DNA of 34,497 nt, taken from positions 1 through 34,497 of the forward strand of contig JAEUJI010000349.1 in assembly GCA_016794805.1 (NCBI GenBank). Reading direction: 5' to 3'. The stretch comes from Gemmatimonadota bacterium (GTDB lineage: Bacteria; Gemmatimonadota; Gemmatimonadetes; Gemmatimonadales; GWC2-71-9). The notes beneath the pieces were generated by a model, which saw only the letters and a program-made list of their open reading frames with translations, had not been told where the DNA came from and searched no databases. The position numbers were made by a program, and so were the translations under genes. Of this stretch, positions 15,235-22,439 are shown piece by piece (positions within the stretch are counted from its first letter, which is position 1; each line of letters opens with the position of its first letter).

Positions 15235-15873
15235 CTATGGCTCGCCGCCGGCCTGGTCGAGCGCCTGGCGCAGGGCGTCCACGATGGCCTGGTCGTCGAG
15301 CGTGTCGAACAGCGCATGCCGCTCGTCCAGCAGCAGCTCCGCGCCGGGACCGAGGCTGATCCTCCGGAGGAGCTGCCCCTTGCCGCGCCGGCTGCCGGGG
15401 GCGGCCTCACCGGCGGCCCAGGCCAGCAGCGCGCGCCCCACCTTGCCCCGCGGGGCCCCCTCGGGAACCGTCAGGGAGAGCTGGTCCGGGGGTGGCAGCT
15501 TCGGGCCCAGCGCCGCGGCCACCCGCCGCTCCACCACGTCGCCCGGCAGCCCTCCCAGGTCCTTCACCAGCTGGTCGAGCGTCGCCCCTTCCATCTGCTG
15601 CAGCTTGATGGCGAGCACCTGCAGCAGGTGCCGGTACCCGTAGATGGCCGCGGTGCCGCGGCCCTCCGGCGGGCTCACCAGGGTGCGGGCGACGTAGAAC
15701 CGGATGGTGCGCTCGCTCGGGTGGGCGCTGGCGGCGGCGTTGATCGGGTAGATCGCCGAGGCCTCCAGAATTGCCCCGGCCAGGGCGGAGAGGTCGCGCA
15801 GGCTCCACGGCGCCAGCGCCGCATACTGGCGGAGGTTGCTCAGGGCGTCGCTGGTGGGGACGGCAAGGGTCAC
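15235..15873 (-). CDS. MerR-type helix-turn-helix transcriptional regulator
   Basis: The first 90 or so residues contain a MerR-like winged helix-turn-helix (SERTIRFYVARTLVSPPEGRGTAAIYGYRH split over residues about 48-80), with the typical 'IRFYxxxxL..PP.GRG..YGY.H' pattern. The following region (LQVLAIKLLQ-like helix) fits the MerR dimerisation start. The C-terminal hundred residues are unassigned and end in an acidic helix; no metal-binding cysteines are present. The GTG at 15873 was chosen because upstream codons overlap the divergent gspH-like promoter region and lack coding character, and AGGA lies 5-6 nt before it. Its target is unknown; it could regulate itself or the divergent gene. 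Confidence 0.7.
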   Translation of the reverse strand: MTLAVPTSDALSNLRQYAALAPWSLRDLSALAGAILEASAIYPINAAASAHPSERTIRFYVARTLVSPPEGRGTAAIYGYRHLLQVLAIKLQQMEGATLDQLVKDLGGLPGDVVERRVAAALGPKLPPPDQLSLTVPEGAPRGKVGRALLAWAAGEAAPGSRRGKGQLLRRISLGPGAELLLDERHALFDTLDDQAIVDALRQALDQAGGEP

Positions 15874-16007
15874 GGAAGTCCTGGTCGGCGGCGGGTGAGG
15901 AGCCGCTAGTATGCGCCGCCTGAACGGCCAGAGCAAGGCCGCGCAGCACCGCGTATTCCGGCGCCCGTGCGCGTTCCTCCGGTGCCCGTCCCGCCGTGGG
16001 GCCGCCG

Positions 16008-16013
16008 TAGCGT
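16008..16013 (+). promoter_or_regulatory. Putative -10 box (TAGCGT), leaderless-type spacing
   Basis: TAGCGT is followed after 7 nt by the ATG of the pseudopilin gene with no clear ribosome binding site. The match is weaker than at the other leaderless-type sites. Confidence 0.3.
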
Positions 16014-16020
16014 CGGGACC

Positions 16021-16452
16021 ATGCGACGCGGCGTCACCCTCCTCGAACTGCTCCTGGCCCTCGCCATCACCGGGATCCTCGCGGCCCTGGCCCTCCCCGG
16101 CATCTCCGCCCTCCATGACCGTCTGCAGGTGGAGGCCGCCGCGCGCGCCCTGGTCGGCGCCCACCACCGCGCCCGGTTCGTGGCGGTGGCGGAACAGCGG
16201 GTGACCGTGCTGGACCTGACCGCCGCCCGGCTGACCCTTCGGGCCGTCGAGGCCCCCGGTGACACCACCCCGCGCTGGGAGGCGGATGGCCCCGCGGCCC
16301 TCCAGGTGCAGGCGGCGGGCCTCCCCCGCACCGTCAGCTTTGCGCCGAGCGGCGTGGCGCTCGGCGTGAGCAACGCGACCTACACCCTGCGCCGGGGGAA
16401 CGCGGTGCGGCAGGTGATCGTCTCGCGCTATGGCCGGGTGCGAGTGCAGTGA
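16021..16452 (+). CDS. GspH/FimT-like type II pseudopilin
   Basis: The N-terminus MRRG^VTLLELLLALAITG is a type IV prepilin signal: cleavage after G4 and Glu at mature position 5, with Val instead of the usual Phe at position 1. The hydrophobic helix to about residue 27 is followed by a beta-rich globular part as in GspH/FimT minor pseudopilins. It needs a prepilin peptidase (PilD) encoded elsewhere. No other secretion or pilus genes are near, so it is an orphan minor pilin. The ATG at 16021 starts exactly at the leader peptide; the longer in-frame ORF upstream is rejected. Confidence 0.8.
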   Translation: MRRGVTLLELLLALAITGILAALALPGISALHDRLQVEAAARALVGAHHRARFVAVAEQRVTVLDLTAARLTLRAVEAPGDTTPRWEADGPAALQVQAAGLPRTVSFAPSGVALGVSNATYTLRRGNAVRQVIVSRYGRVRVQ

Positions 16453-16550
16453 GGTGACGGCGCAAGGAGGAAACGCCGGTGGGGCCGGAGCGGGCAGGAA
16501 GTCCGGGTGTGAGGCCGGGGCGGAGGGGCGCCGCCCCGTGGCAGGCGGCG

Positions 16551-16958
16551 TTACTCGTCTCCCGCCGCTTCAACGCTCTCCGCCCCGCCATCGAGGCCGT
16601 ACTTCCGCACCTTGGCGAGCAGCGTGGAGCGCGCAATCCCGAGCAGGTGGGCGGCACGGCGCTTGTTGCCGCGGGTGAAGGTGAGGGTCCGGGCAATGTG
16701 CCGCCGCTCGACCTCATCCAGGGGTTCGGGCTCCACCGGCTCACCAGGGGCCAGCGCTTCCCGCAGGTGCCCGTGGTCCAGGCCGGGCGCCGTCAGTTCC
16801 ACCAGCGCCGCATCCAGTCCCGGCACGCCGAGCGCCCGCGCCGCCTCCGCGGCGCTCCCCACCACGACCGGCAGGTGACCCGCGCCCTTCAGCGCCTGCA
16901 CCAGCCCGTCACGCCGCTCCGAATTGAGGTCCAGCACGAGAATATGCGAGGCTTTCAT
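16551..16958 (-). CDS. Fis-type HTH regulator with a truncated pseudoreceiver
   Basis: Residues about 80-122 form a Fis/NtrC-type C-terminal helix-turn-helix (DEVERRHIARTL, NKRRAAHLLGIARSTLLAKVRKYGL split), strongly conserved. Residues 5-65 look like the first half of a receiver (ILVLDLNSERR, then ALVELTAPGLD), but the phosphoacceptor Asp is Glu54 and the second half, with the Thr and Lys switch residues, is missing. No AAA+ domain is present. It probably binds DNA as a dimer without phosphorylation control. The ATG at 16958 follows GGAGAA by about 5 nt; upstream in-frame codons have no receiver similarity. The gene is divergent from yhaM. Confidence 0.72.
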   Translation of the reverse strand: MKASHILVLDLNSERRDGLVQALKGAGHLPVVVGSAAEAARALGVPGLDAALVELTAPGLDHGHLREALAPGEPVEPEPLDEVERRHIARTLTFTRGNKRRAAHLLGIARSTLLAKVRKYGLDGGAESVEAAGDE

Positions 16959-17088
16959 GGAGTTCTCCGCGCCAGCGAGTGCACGAACAACGTACCGCTC
17001 CGGAGGGCCCGCGGCCACGGTGCGCCGATGGTTCTCGAAGCTGGGGGACGCTAGCCCGCCTCGGGCTGACACCGCCCCCCGGCTCCCG

Positions 17089-17094
17089 TATGTT
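17089..17094 (+). promoter_or_regulatory. Putative -10 box (TATGTT) for the yhaM-like gene
   Basis: CGTATGTTTGG lies 21 nt before the ATG, leaving a short leader that includes GGAGG. No clear -35. Confidence 0.35.
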
Positions 17095-17115
17095 TGGCCC
17101 CAACGGAGGCCCGTC

Positions 17116-18132
17116 ATGACCCAGCCCGATCTCACCGCCCTCCCCGTCGGGGCCCGGCTGCAGGACCCGCTCATCGTGCACGACGTGGAAAGCCGCGGCG
17201 GTGATTACCCGCACACCATCCTGGTCCTCGGGAACGCCTCCGGCCGGATCCAGAGCGCCCCCTTCTGGCCCGCCGACACCCCCAAGATCGCGGGGGTGAG
17301 CCGGGGCAACGTGGTCCAGGTGATCGGCACCATCGCCACCTGGCGCGACCGGCGCCAGCTCGCGGTGGATTCCATCCGGGTCCTCCCTCGCGACCAGGTG
17401 GACTGGCGCGCCCTCATGCCCTCGATCGGCGACACCGGCCGCTGGTGGAAGCGGCTGGATGACTGGCGGGCCCGCATCCGGGGGCCGCGCCTGGCCCGCA
17501 CCCTGGCCCTGTTCTTCGATGATCCCGACTTCCGGGAGCGCTTCGAACAGTGCCCTGCCAGCCCCAGTGGCCACCACGCCGAACTGGGCGGGCTGCTCAA
17601 GCATACCGTTGAGGTGGCCCACATCGGGCTCGGCATCGCCCGGCTCTACCCGCAGGCGGACAGCGACCTGGTGCTCGCCGGCGTGCTGCTGCACGACATC
17701 GGCAAGCTGGAGAGCTATCGCTGGGACGGCGCCTTCGAAACCACCGTGCCCGGCTCCGTCATTGGGCACGTCGTGCTCGGCTCGCTGCAGCTGGACCGCC
17801 GGGTCCGCGCCGAAGCGCCGATGCCCTGCACCGAGGAGGAGCTGCTCCTGCTGCAGCACCTGCTGCTGTCGCACCACGGCCGCCAGGAGTTCGGCGCCCC
17901 GGTGCCGCCCATGACCCTCGAGGCGGAGATCATCCACTACGCCGACAACGCCAGCGCCAAGACCGCCAGCATGGACACCGCACTGCGGGAGCCCGAGCAC
18001 TTCAGCGACGGCGCCCCGGTGAGCAGCCGGACCATCTGGCAGCTCGACAAGCGTCGTGCCTGGCGGGTACGCGCCGACTGGGGCCGGCGCGCCGAGCCTC
18101 CCGGTCCGGCGGAGGACAACGGCGGGCCCTGA
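17116..18132 (+). CDS. yhaM: YhaM-type 3'-5' exoribonuclease (OB fold plus HD domain)
   Basis: Residues about 15-90 form an OB-fold nucleic-acid-binding domain (TILVLGNASGRIQ, GNVVQVIGTI). Residues about 155-300 form an HD domain with GGLLKHT (H163), LLHDIGK (H193, D194), LSHHG (H253, H254) and IIHYADN (H274, D277), the full metal-binding set of YhaM/CBF1. The length (338) is close to B. subtilis YhaM (314). The enzyme degrades RNA or single-stranded DNA from the 3' end using Mn2+ and takes part in RNA turnover in the cytoplasm. GGAGG lies 7 nt before the ATG. A GGGCGACC hairpin follows 43 nt after the stop. Confidence 0.9.
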   Translation: MTQPDLTALPVGARLQDPLIVHDVESRGGDYPHTILVLGNASGRIQSAPFWPADTPKIAGVSRGNVVQVIGTIATWRDRRQLAVDSIRVLPRDQVDWRALMPSIGDTGRWWKRLDDWRARIRGPRLARTLALFFDDPDFRERFEQCPASPSGHHAELGGLLKHTVEVAHIGLGIARLYPQADSDLVLAGVLLHDIGKLESYRWDGAFETTVPGSVIGHVVLGSLQLDRRVRAEAPMPCTEEELLLLQHLLLSHHGRQEFGAPVPPMTLEAEIIHYADNASAKTASMDTALREPEHFSDGAPVSSRTIWQLDKRRAWRVRADWGRRAEPPGPAEDNGGP

Positions 18133-18175
18133 CAGGTCGCTGTCCCGGTCTCCTCACACCTCCCGCAACGCCAAC

Positions 18176-18195
18176 GGGCGACCTACTGGTCGCCC
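18176..18195. terminator. Perfect 8-bp stem hairpin (GGGCGACC-TACT-GGTCGCCC)
   Basis: Perfect 8-bp stem and 4-nt loop, 43 nt after the yhaM stop and overlapping the stop of the small leftward ORF. It has no T-tract, so it may end transcription weakly in both directions or be a REP-like element. The sequence resembles the GGGCGGCC hairpins near 20296 and 26746. Confidence 0.55.
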
Positions 18196-18413
18196 GCTTG
18201 TCCCGCCGCCTTCCGCTGCCGCCACAGCCCGCCCAGCCCGTACGCCACGAGCCCGAGTGCGAGAAACATCGGCCCCGGTGGTGGACCCGACGCCTGCGCC
18301 ACGGCGCAGAATCCCGGAAGACACTCCCCGCCGAGCGTCGGGGGTGAACCGCTCCAGGCTTCCGTAGCGGGCAGTGGCCCCAGGAGGAACAGGGCCCTAG
18401 GCAGAAGGTGCAT
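18183..18413 (-). CDS. Possible small secreted/membrane protein (76 aa)
   Basis: A weak candidate. The N-terminus (HLLPRALFLLGPLPATEA) resembles a signal peptide, and the C-terminus has one hydrophobic segment (about 48-62) preceded by PPPGP and followed by WRQRK, an outline like PEP-CTERM or similar sorting tails, though the exact motif is not present. Two cysteines lie between. AAGG is about 10 nt before the ATG. Its TAG lies inside the palindromic hairpin. No family was recognised, and it could be a chance ORF in a gene-poor interval. Confidence 0.3.
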   Translation of the reverse strand: MHLLPRALFLLGPLPATEAWSGSPPTLGGECLPGFCAVAQASGPPPGPMFLALGLVAYGLGGLWRQRKAAGQAGDQ

Positions 18414-18466
18414 GAAGAAACCTTATCGTCCAGCGGGCGGAACCGTCAAGTAGGACACCAACAAAT

Positions 18467-18504
18467 GAAGCGGCCACCGGGCTCGGGGGCTCGGCGGCCG
18501 CTTC
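18467..18504. repeat. Inverted repeat GAAGCGGCC / GGCCGCTTC
   Basis: Nine-base perfect arms separated by 20 nt containing GGGCTCGGGGGCTC. No T-tract follows. Possible terminator stem or part of a structured RNA. Confidence 0.5.
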
Positions 18505-18846
18505 CCACGCCAACCAGACCAGAGGCGGAGCCCGAAGGCCGCCGTTCTCCTCCGTCCATCGCCTCCGGCTGAATCACCGGTGGTGAGATGAGACGGGCCC
18601 TGATCGTCGATCCCCTGGCTGGATGGCCATCCGGCCGGGTTCGTCAACGCGAGCGCTGCGCATCGGATCGGGTCGCGGACCGACCCTGCACACTGCACCC
18701 CGAGGCGCCAGATCGGGGCGGATGAGACGCGCGACTGGTCTCACCTGTCCGGGCCAGTGCGATCACCAGGATCCCGAACCACCGGTGCCCTTGCCGACCT
18801 CGGTGGTCTCCCCTGAATTCCCGCCCGAACTCGCCAGCGGCTGCCA

Positions 18847-18865
18847 ACAGAACCGGGGGTTCTGT
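18847..18865. repeat. Perfect hairpin ACAGAACC-GGG-GGTTCTGT
   Basis: Eight-base-pair perfect stem with a 3-nt loop, about 100 bp before the first DnaA-box-like site. Not associated with a gene end. Confidence 0.55.
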
Positions 18866-18961
18866 CACATCTCGCGCCGACGGTTGCCTCAAGATACCGG
18901 CGTGGAAAAACCGCGCAAGCGCCTGTCTTTATTCGGGTTACGTCACTTCATGTGGCTCTGG

Positions 18962-19052
18962 TGTGGATAGGTAAAGCGTGGCGGGACTGCGGCATCCAGC
19001 GGCTCTCCACAGCGTGTGGAATTGTGTATCCACACGGTGCCTCTTCTCCACA
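18962..19052. other. Cluster of DnaA-box-like 9-mers (possible origin or DnaA-titration/regulatory site)
   Basis: Within 91 bp are TGTGGATAG (18962-18970), CTCTCCACA (19003-19011), TGTGGAATT (19015-19023), GTATCCACA (19026-19034) and TTCTCCACA (19044-19052). Against TTATCCACA, three differ at one base, one at two and one at three. TGTGGA and TCCACA at 19015-19034 also form an inverted repeat. An AT-richer patch (about 18925-18955) lies just to the left. No dnaA, dnaN, gyrB, parA or mnmG gene is in the window, so origin function is unproven. Confidence 0.5.
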
Positions 19053-19055
19053 GCC

Positions 19056-19619
19056 TCAGGGAACCGGGCCCGTTCCGCGACCGGCCTTCGGCATATAGCG
19101 GATGCCGAGGGCATTGGCGAAGTAGAGCCCCAGGGCGACGTCGAAGGCGCGCACCGCCTCCCGCACGCGCGTTCCCCGGCCCACGCCGTAGTCGCGCAGT
19201 TCCTGGCTGCGCGCCGGCGTGGCCAACCCGGCGAATTCGGTGGTGCACTGCGTGAGCTTGAGCTCGAGCGTGTCCAGCGCCGTGGTCAGCTGGGCCCGTG
19301 ACTTCCGCGGGTCCGGCTCCGGCCGCGCCCGCTCGGTCACCAGCGTCCGCGCCGGGCCCACCGTCGCCGCCGCCGCCTGACACCGGTCCGAGACACTCCG
19401 GGCCCGGGAGCGCAGCACCTGATCGCTGCTGGTCTTGAGGTCCCGGGCGATGCGCGCGGTCGCCGACTCCACCAAGGTGAGCGTGTCACGCAGCCGGTAC
19501 AGCTCGTCCCGCAGCTCGACCTGGACCGCGTCGAGGACCGGCTCGCTGACGACGGTCTGCGCGGTGAGGGGCGTGGCGAGAGCGAGCCCGAGGAGGGCAA
19601 GGGTGGCGTATCGATTCAC
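19056..19619 (-). CDS. Secreted helical protein of unknown function (187 aa)
   Basis: A signal peptide (residues 1-20, ALATPLTAQ) directs export. The mature part is mostly alpha-helical with long charged helices (about 25-75 and 100-160) and two cysteines (about 80 and 125) that could form a disulphide. The family is not recognised. The GTG at 19619 overlaps the TGA of the upstream gene (GTGA), so its translation is coupled to the 203-residue protein. The stop lies immediately beside the DnaA-box cluster. Confidence 0.6.
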   Translation of the reverse strand: MNRYATLALLGLALATPLTAQTVVSEPVLDAVQVELRDELYRLRDTLTLVESATARIARDLKTSSDQVLRSRARSVSDRCQAAAATVGPARTLVTERARPEPDPRKSRAQLTTALDTLELKLTQCTTEFAGLATPARSQELRDYGVGRGTRVREAVRAFDVALGLYFANALGIRYMPKAGRGTGPVP

Positions 19620-20227
19620 GATTCGAGTCCGACTTCGATGTAGCGGTAGTTGGGATCACCGTCGGTCGCGGCCAGCAGGCCGCCCGCGGCGGAGGCGGCG
19701 AACCACCCGCCGACCAGTGTCCGGGGGACGTCCAGCTCGCCCAGGATGGGACTGAGCCAGCGCCGGAGGTGGCGGACTTCGGGCGCCCGCCGGCCCAGCA
19801 GGGCCAGGAGGGCGCCGGACCCGCTGGTCGCGCGGAGAAAATGGGCCAGTGCGTGGGCCCGCTGGGAGAACTCGACCGCCTTCACCCCGGGTTCGTCGAA
19901 CAGCACCTTGCCCTCGAACACGTCCATCGGGGGCGCATCGAGCCGGGGCCCGAGATAGATGTACTGCCGGCGCCCCTCGACCTTCCGCTCAATCACCGCC
20001 GCGGCGGTCTCGCTGGTGAGCCGGGCGGCGTGGATCATGTCGTCATCCGGCAGCACCCCGGTCGCCCCGGTCCACTCCAGCGCCGCGAGGGCGATCTCCA
20101 TGGGGCAGCCGATGGTGTCGTCGAATGCCACCAGCCGGGGGGCCTCCCCGGCGCGCAGGATGAAGTGCGACAGGGCCTCCGCCCGGTCACTGAAGGACCG
20201 GATGGTGAGGGTCTGGGGGGTGGTCAT
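19616..20227 (-). CDS. Cytoplasmic protein of unknown function (203 aa)
   Basis: I do not recognise the family. The protein has no signal peptide or membrane helix. It shows alternating helices and strands with a DDTIGCP segment near residue 37 and a conserved-looking ALAHFLRA helix, and ends in YRYIEVGL. The ATG at 20227 is 7 nt downstream of TAGATT with no ribosome binding site, a leaderless-type start. It is coupled to the secreted 187-residue protein by a 4-bp overlap, suggesting a shared though unknown role. Confidence 0.6.
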   Translation of the reverse strand: MTTPQTLTIRSFSDRAEALSHFILRAGEAPRLVAFDDTIGCPMEIALAALEWTGATGVLPDDDMIHAARLTSETAAAVIERKVEGRRQYIYLGPRLDAPPMDVFEGKVLFDEPGVKAVEFSQRAHALAHFLRATSGSGALLALLGRRAPEVRHLRRWLSPILGELDVPRTLVGGWFAASAAGGLLAATDGDPNYRYIEVGLES

Positions 20228-20234
20228 GGGGGAG

Positions 20235-20240
20235 AATCTA
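20235..20240 (-). promoter_or_regulatory. Putative -10 box (TAGATT), leaderless-type spacing
   Basis: TAGATT on the minus strand, followed after 7 nt by the ATG at 20227; only pyrimidines lie between, so no ribosome binding site. Upstream lies a degenerate CCGTCCC...GTAC repeat like the one before the gene at 426. Confidence 0.45.
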
Positions 20241-20291
20241 CATGGAAGTACGGATGGTATGGCAGGGACGGCTCGGCGGGACGGGCGGCCC

Positions 20292-20317
20292 GTAAGGGCG
20301 GCCCTGGTGGCCGCCCG
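20292..20317. repeat. REP-like palindrome GTAAGGGCGGCC-CTGGT-GGCCGCCCG
   Basis: An 8-bp perfect stem (GGGCGGCC/GGCCGCCC) with a 5-nt loop between the LVIVD gene's 3' end and the promoter of the leftward unknown pair. The reverse complement of the element near 26746 differs in the core only at a loop base, so these are two copies of one repeat. Confidence 0.65.
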
Positions 20318-20351
20318 ACCCGCCGCCCGCCCCGCCCAACCCCATACCCGC

Positions 20352-22358
20352 CTACGGCGTCAGCTCACTCTTCCCTTCCACCCGGATGATCCACAGCCCG
20401 CTGTTCATGTCGGGAACGTACACATACCCGTTCCGGTAGATCGCCCCCCAGGCGTTGGCCACGTTGGGGGTCGCCCCCTGCTTGTCGCCGGTGTGCACAT
20501 GAGCCATCTCGCGCCCCTGTCGCAGCAGGTCGCCGCGCAGTTCGCCGGAGACGTCGAGCACCCGGAGTCCCCCCTGGTAGTCTCCCATGTAGAGCGTGTC
20601 GCCGGCCACCCAGACGTTGTGGGCACCGCCGTCCTTCGGCTCGTACCAGGCCACGATCTTGGGCTTGGCGATGTCGCTCACGTCCACCACGTGCAGCCGG
20701 CCGTAGGCCCGCCCCAGGCCGAGCACCCCGCCGGGGGCGTAACCGGTGGCGGAGGGCTTCGCGGCGAAGACCTCGTCGCCCAGGAAGACGTACTTCCCGC
20801 TCCGCCAGGCGGTGTGCGTCCCCCGGATGAACCCCGGTCCGCCCACGGCTTCCACTTCGCGGTAGAGGGCCGGCAGGTCGTACTTGAGCTGGGTGACAAG
20901 CTGCGGGTTCTCCGGGCTGCCCCCCTTCATCCCGTTGCCGACGTCGAGCACCACCAGCCCGTCATTCCAGTAGGAGAGGTACGCCAGGCCGTCCTGCACG
21001 TCGATGTCGTGCAGCATCCGGCCGGCGGGAGTGCGCGGCGTTTCCCACCGCGCCACCTGCCGGGGCTGGTAGGGATCACGAATGTCGATCACCCGCATCG
21101 AGCCGGTGGCGTCGTCGGTGAGGTACACGTAGCCGCGATAGATGAACGTCGAGTGCACGCCGCCGGAGACGGTCTCGGTGAACTCGGCGATGACCTTCGG
21201 GTGGGCCGGATCCTCGAAGGACAGGATCACGATGCCGTTCTTGCGGCTGGAGGCGCCCTCCCGGGTGAGGACGCCGTATTTCCCGTCCTCGGTCGTCATC
21301 AGGTCGTTGATGACCCGGGCATCCACGACCACCGAATCGGTGATCGCCGGCTTGGCCGGATCCGCCAGGTTCACGGCGTAGATCCGGTCCCCGAGGGTGC
21401 CGAGGTAGCCATGCCGGCCGTCAGGGTGGAGCCAGAATTCGGTCGCCACGCTCTTGATCGGCAGCCGGCCCACGATCGTGGTGGGCCGCTTCGCATCCCG
21501 CGGCGCGACGGTCACCACCGCCTCGGTGGTGCGGCCGGCGAAGCTCGCGAGCACCCGGTACGTCCCGGGGAGATCCGCCACGAAGTACCCCTCGTCATCC
21601 ACGCTGCCGTTGCCCGGGCTCAGCGTCCACTCGGGGAGCGCATCCGACAGCGTGCGGCCTCCCGCCCGCGCGGTGAACCGGAACCGGATCACGTCGCCGG
21701 TGCGGATCCGGGCCTCGGCCGGTTCCACCGACACCGCGGTCACCGGGTTGGCAACGACGCTCACCCGGAAACTGCGGCTGGCACGGCCGGCGGTGGCAGT
21801 GATGGTGGCGGTGCCGGCCGCCCGCGCGGTTAGCCGGCCGTCCCGGCTCACGCTCGCCACGGTGGGGCGGTCGGAGGTCCAGGCCACCTCGTCCGAACGC
21901 CGGTCGCCGTTGGCGGCGAAGGCCGTCCCCTCGAGGACGAGGGTTTGCCCGGCGTAGAGCCGCCCAGGTTCCCGGCCCACCTCCACCCGCGCTGCCGGCT
22001 GGGGCAGGATGGTCACCCGGCCGATGGCGGTCGTGGCCCGGCCACCCCCGGCGGGACGCACGAGGGCCGTGACGGTCAGGGTGCCCACCGCGCCGGCGGT
22101 CACCAGCCCGGCACTGTCCACCGCGCCCTCGAAGGTCCCGCCCGTGGCGAACCAGGTGGCGGTGGCCCCGGGAAGCGGGCGACCGGCGGAATCGTAGGCC
22201 GCGACCTTGAGCCGCAGGGTGTCCCCGACCAGCACCGCCGCTTCGGCGGGCTGGATCGCGGCCCGGCTGATCGGCGAGGCGGCGGGACGGGGCGGCGCGG
22301 GAGGAGGCGGCGCAACGGGCTGCTGCGGCAGCAGCGCGAACAGGGCGAGGGCGATCAT
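20352..22358 (-). CDS. Secreted protein with Ig-like domains and an LVIVD beta-propeller
   Basis: A short hydrophobic N-terminus and Pro/Ala-rich linker (1-30) are followed by three Ig-like (bacterial Big-type) domains at about 32-118, 119-205 and 206-288, with motifs such as 'GTATITATAGRAS'. Residues about 290-668 contain repeated 'LxVxDISDPxxPxxV' units (VIDIRDPYQPRQV, VVDVSDIAKPKIV, VLDVSGE) of the LVIVD family, forming a propeller. It is probably exported to the cell surface or periplasm; such proteins are thought to bind ligands or other surface components, but no activity is established. The signal peptide is short, so the true start may differ. An AAACTA/TAGTTT box lies 31 nt upstream. 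Confidence 0.8.
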   Translation of the reverse strand: MIALALFALLPQQPVAPPPPAPPRPAASPISRAAIQPAEAAVLVGDTLRLKVAAYDSAGRPLPGATATWFATGGTFEGAVDSAGLVTAGAVGTLTVTALVRPAGGGRATTAIGRVTILPQPAARVEVGREPGRLYAGQTLVLEGTAFAANGDRRSDEVAWTSDRPTVASVSRDGRLTARAAGTATITATAGRASRSFRVSVVANPVTAVSVEPAEARIRTGDVIRFRFTARAGGRTLSDALPEWTLSPGNGSVDDEGYFVADLPGTYRVLASFAGRTTEAVVTVAPRDAKRPTTIVGRLPIKSVATEFWLHPDGRHGYLGTLGDRIYAVNLADPAKPAITDSVVVDARVINDLMTTEDGKYGVLTREGASSRKNGIVILSFEDPAHPKVIAEFTETVSGGVHSTFIYRGYVYLTDDATGSMRVIDIRDPYQPRQVARWETPRTPAGRMLHDIDVQDGLAYLSYWNDGLVVLDVGNGMKGGSPENPQLVTQLKYDLPALYREVEAVGGPGFIRGTHTAWRSGKYVFLGDEVFAAKPSATGYAPGGVLGLGRAYGRLHVVDVSDIAKPKIVAWYEPKDGGAHNVWVAGDTLYMGDYQGGLRVLDVSGELRGDLLRQGREMAHVHTGDKQGATPNVANAWGAIYRNGYVYVPDMNSGLWIIRVEGKSELTP

Positions 22359-22439
22359 CCAGAAAGTCCGGTGTGAGGAGGTGGGAGAGAAACTAGGGCG
22401 TCCGGGCGGCGGGAGCCAGCGGCGCGTCCCCGGGGCTTC

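Larger units (their letters stand above)
18414..18955. other. Gene-poor, hairpin-rich interval
   Basis: No ORF here has a recognisable protein or a convincing start. Several inverted repeats stand out: 18467-18475 with 18496-18504 (GAAGCGGCC/GGCCGCTTC), palindrome GGATGGCCATCC at 18621-18632, ACCACCG/CGGTGGT at 18778-18807, and the perfect ACAGAACC-GGG-GGTTCTGT hairpin at 18847-18865. The base composition is less extreme than in the neighbouring genes. It may encode a structured RNA or belong with the DnaA-box cluster that follows it. Confidence 0.5.

Noticed and set aside
11784-15909. Plus-strand ORFs of 572 and 846 codons over the acyltransferase, htpX and lemA
   Set aside because: All are shadows of recognised minus-strand genes.
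18183-18413. Small leftward ORF as a true PEP-CTERM protein
   Set aside because: The C-terminal outline is similar, but the PEP motif itself is absent and no exosortase gene is nearby; it is listed only as a low-confidence ORF.
18414-18955. Interval tested by eye for RNase P RNA, tmRNA and SRP RNA
   Set aside because: None of the conserved sequences of these RNAs (for example the GAGGAAAGTCC of RNase P) could be found on either strand.
19959-21833. 624-codon plus-strand ORF over the LVIVD-propeller gene
   Set aside because: The opposite strand encodes clear Ig-like and LVIVD repeats; this frame is His/Gly/Val-rich noise.
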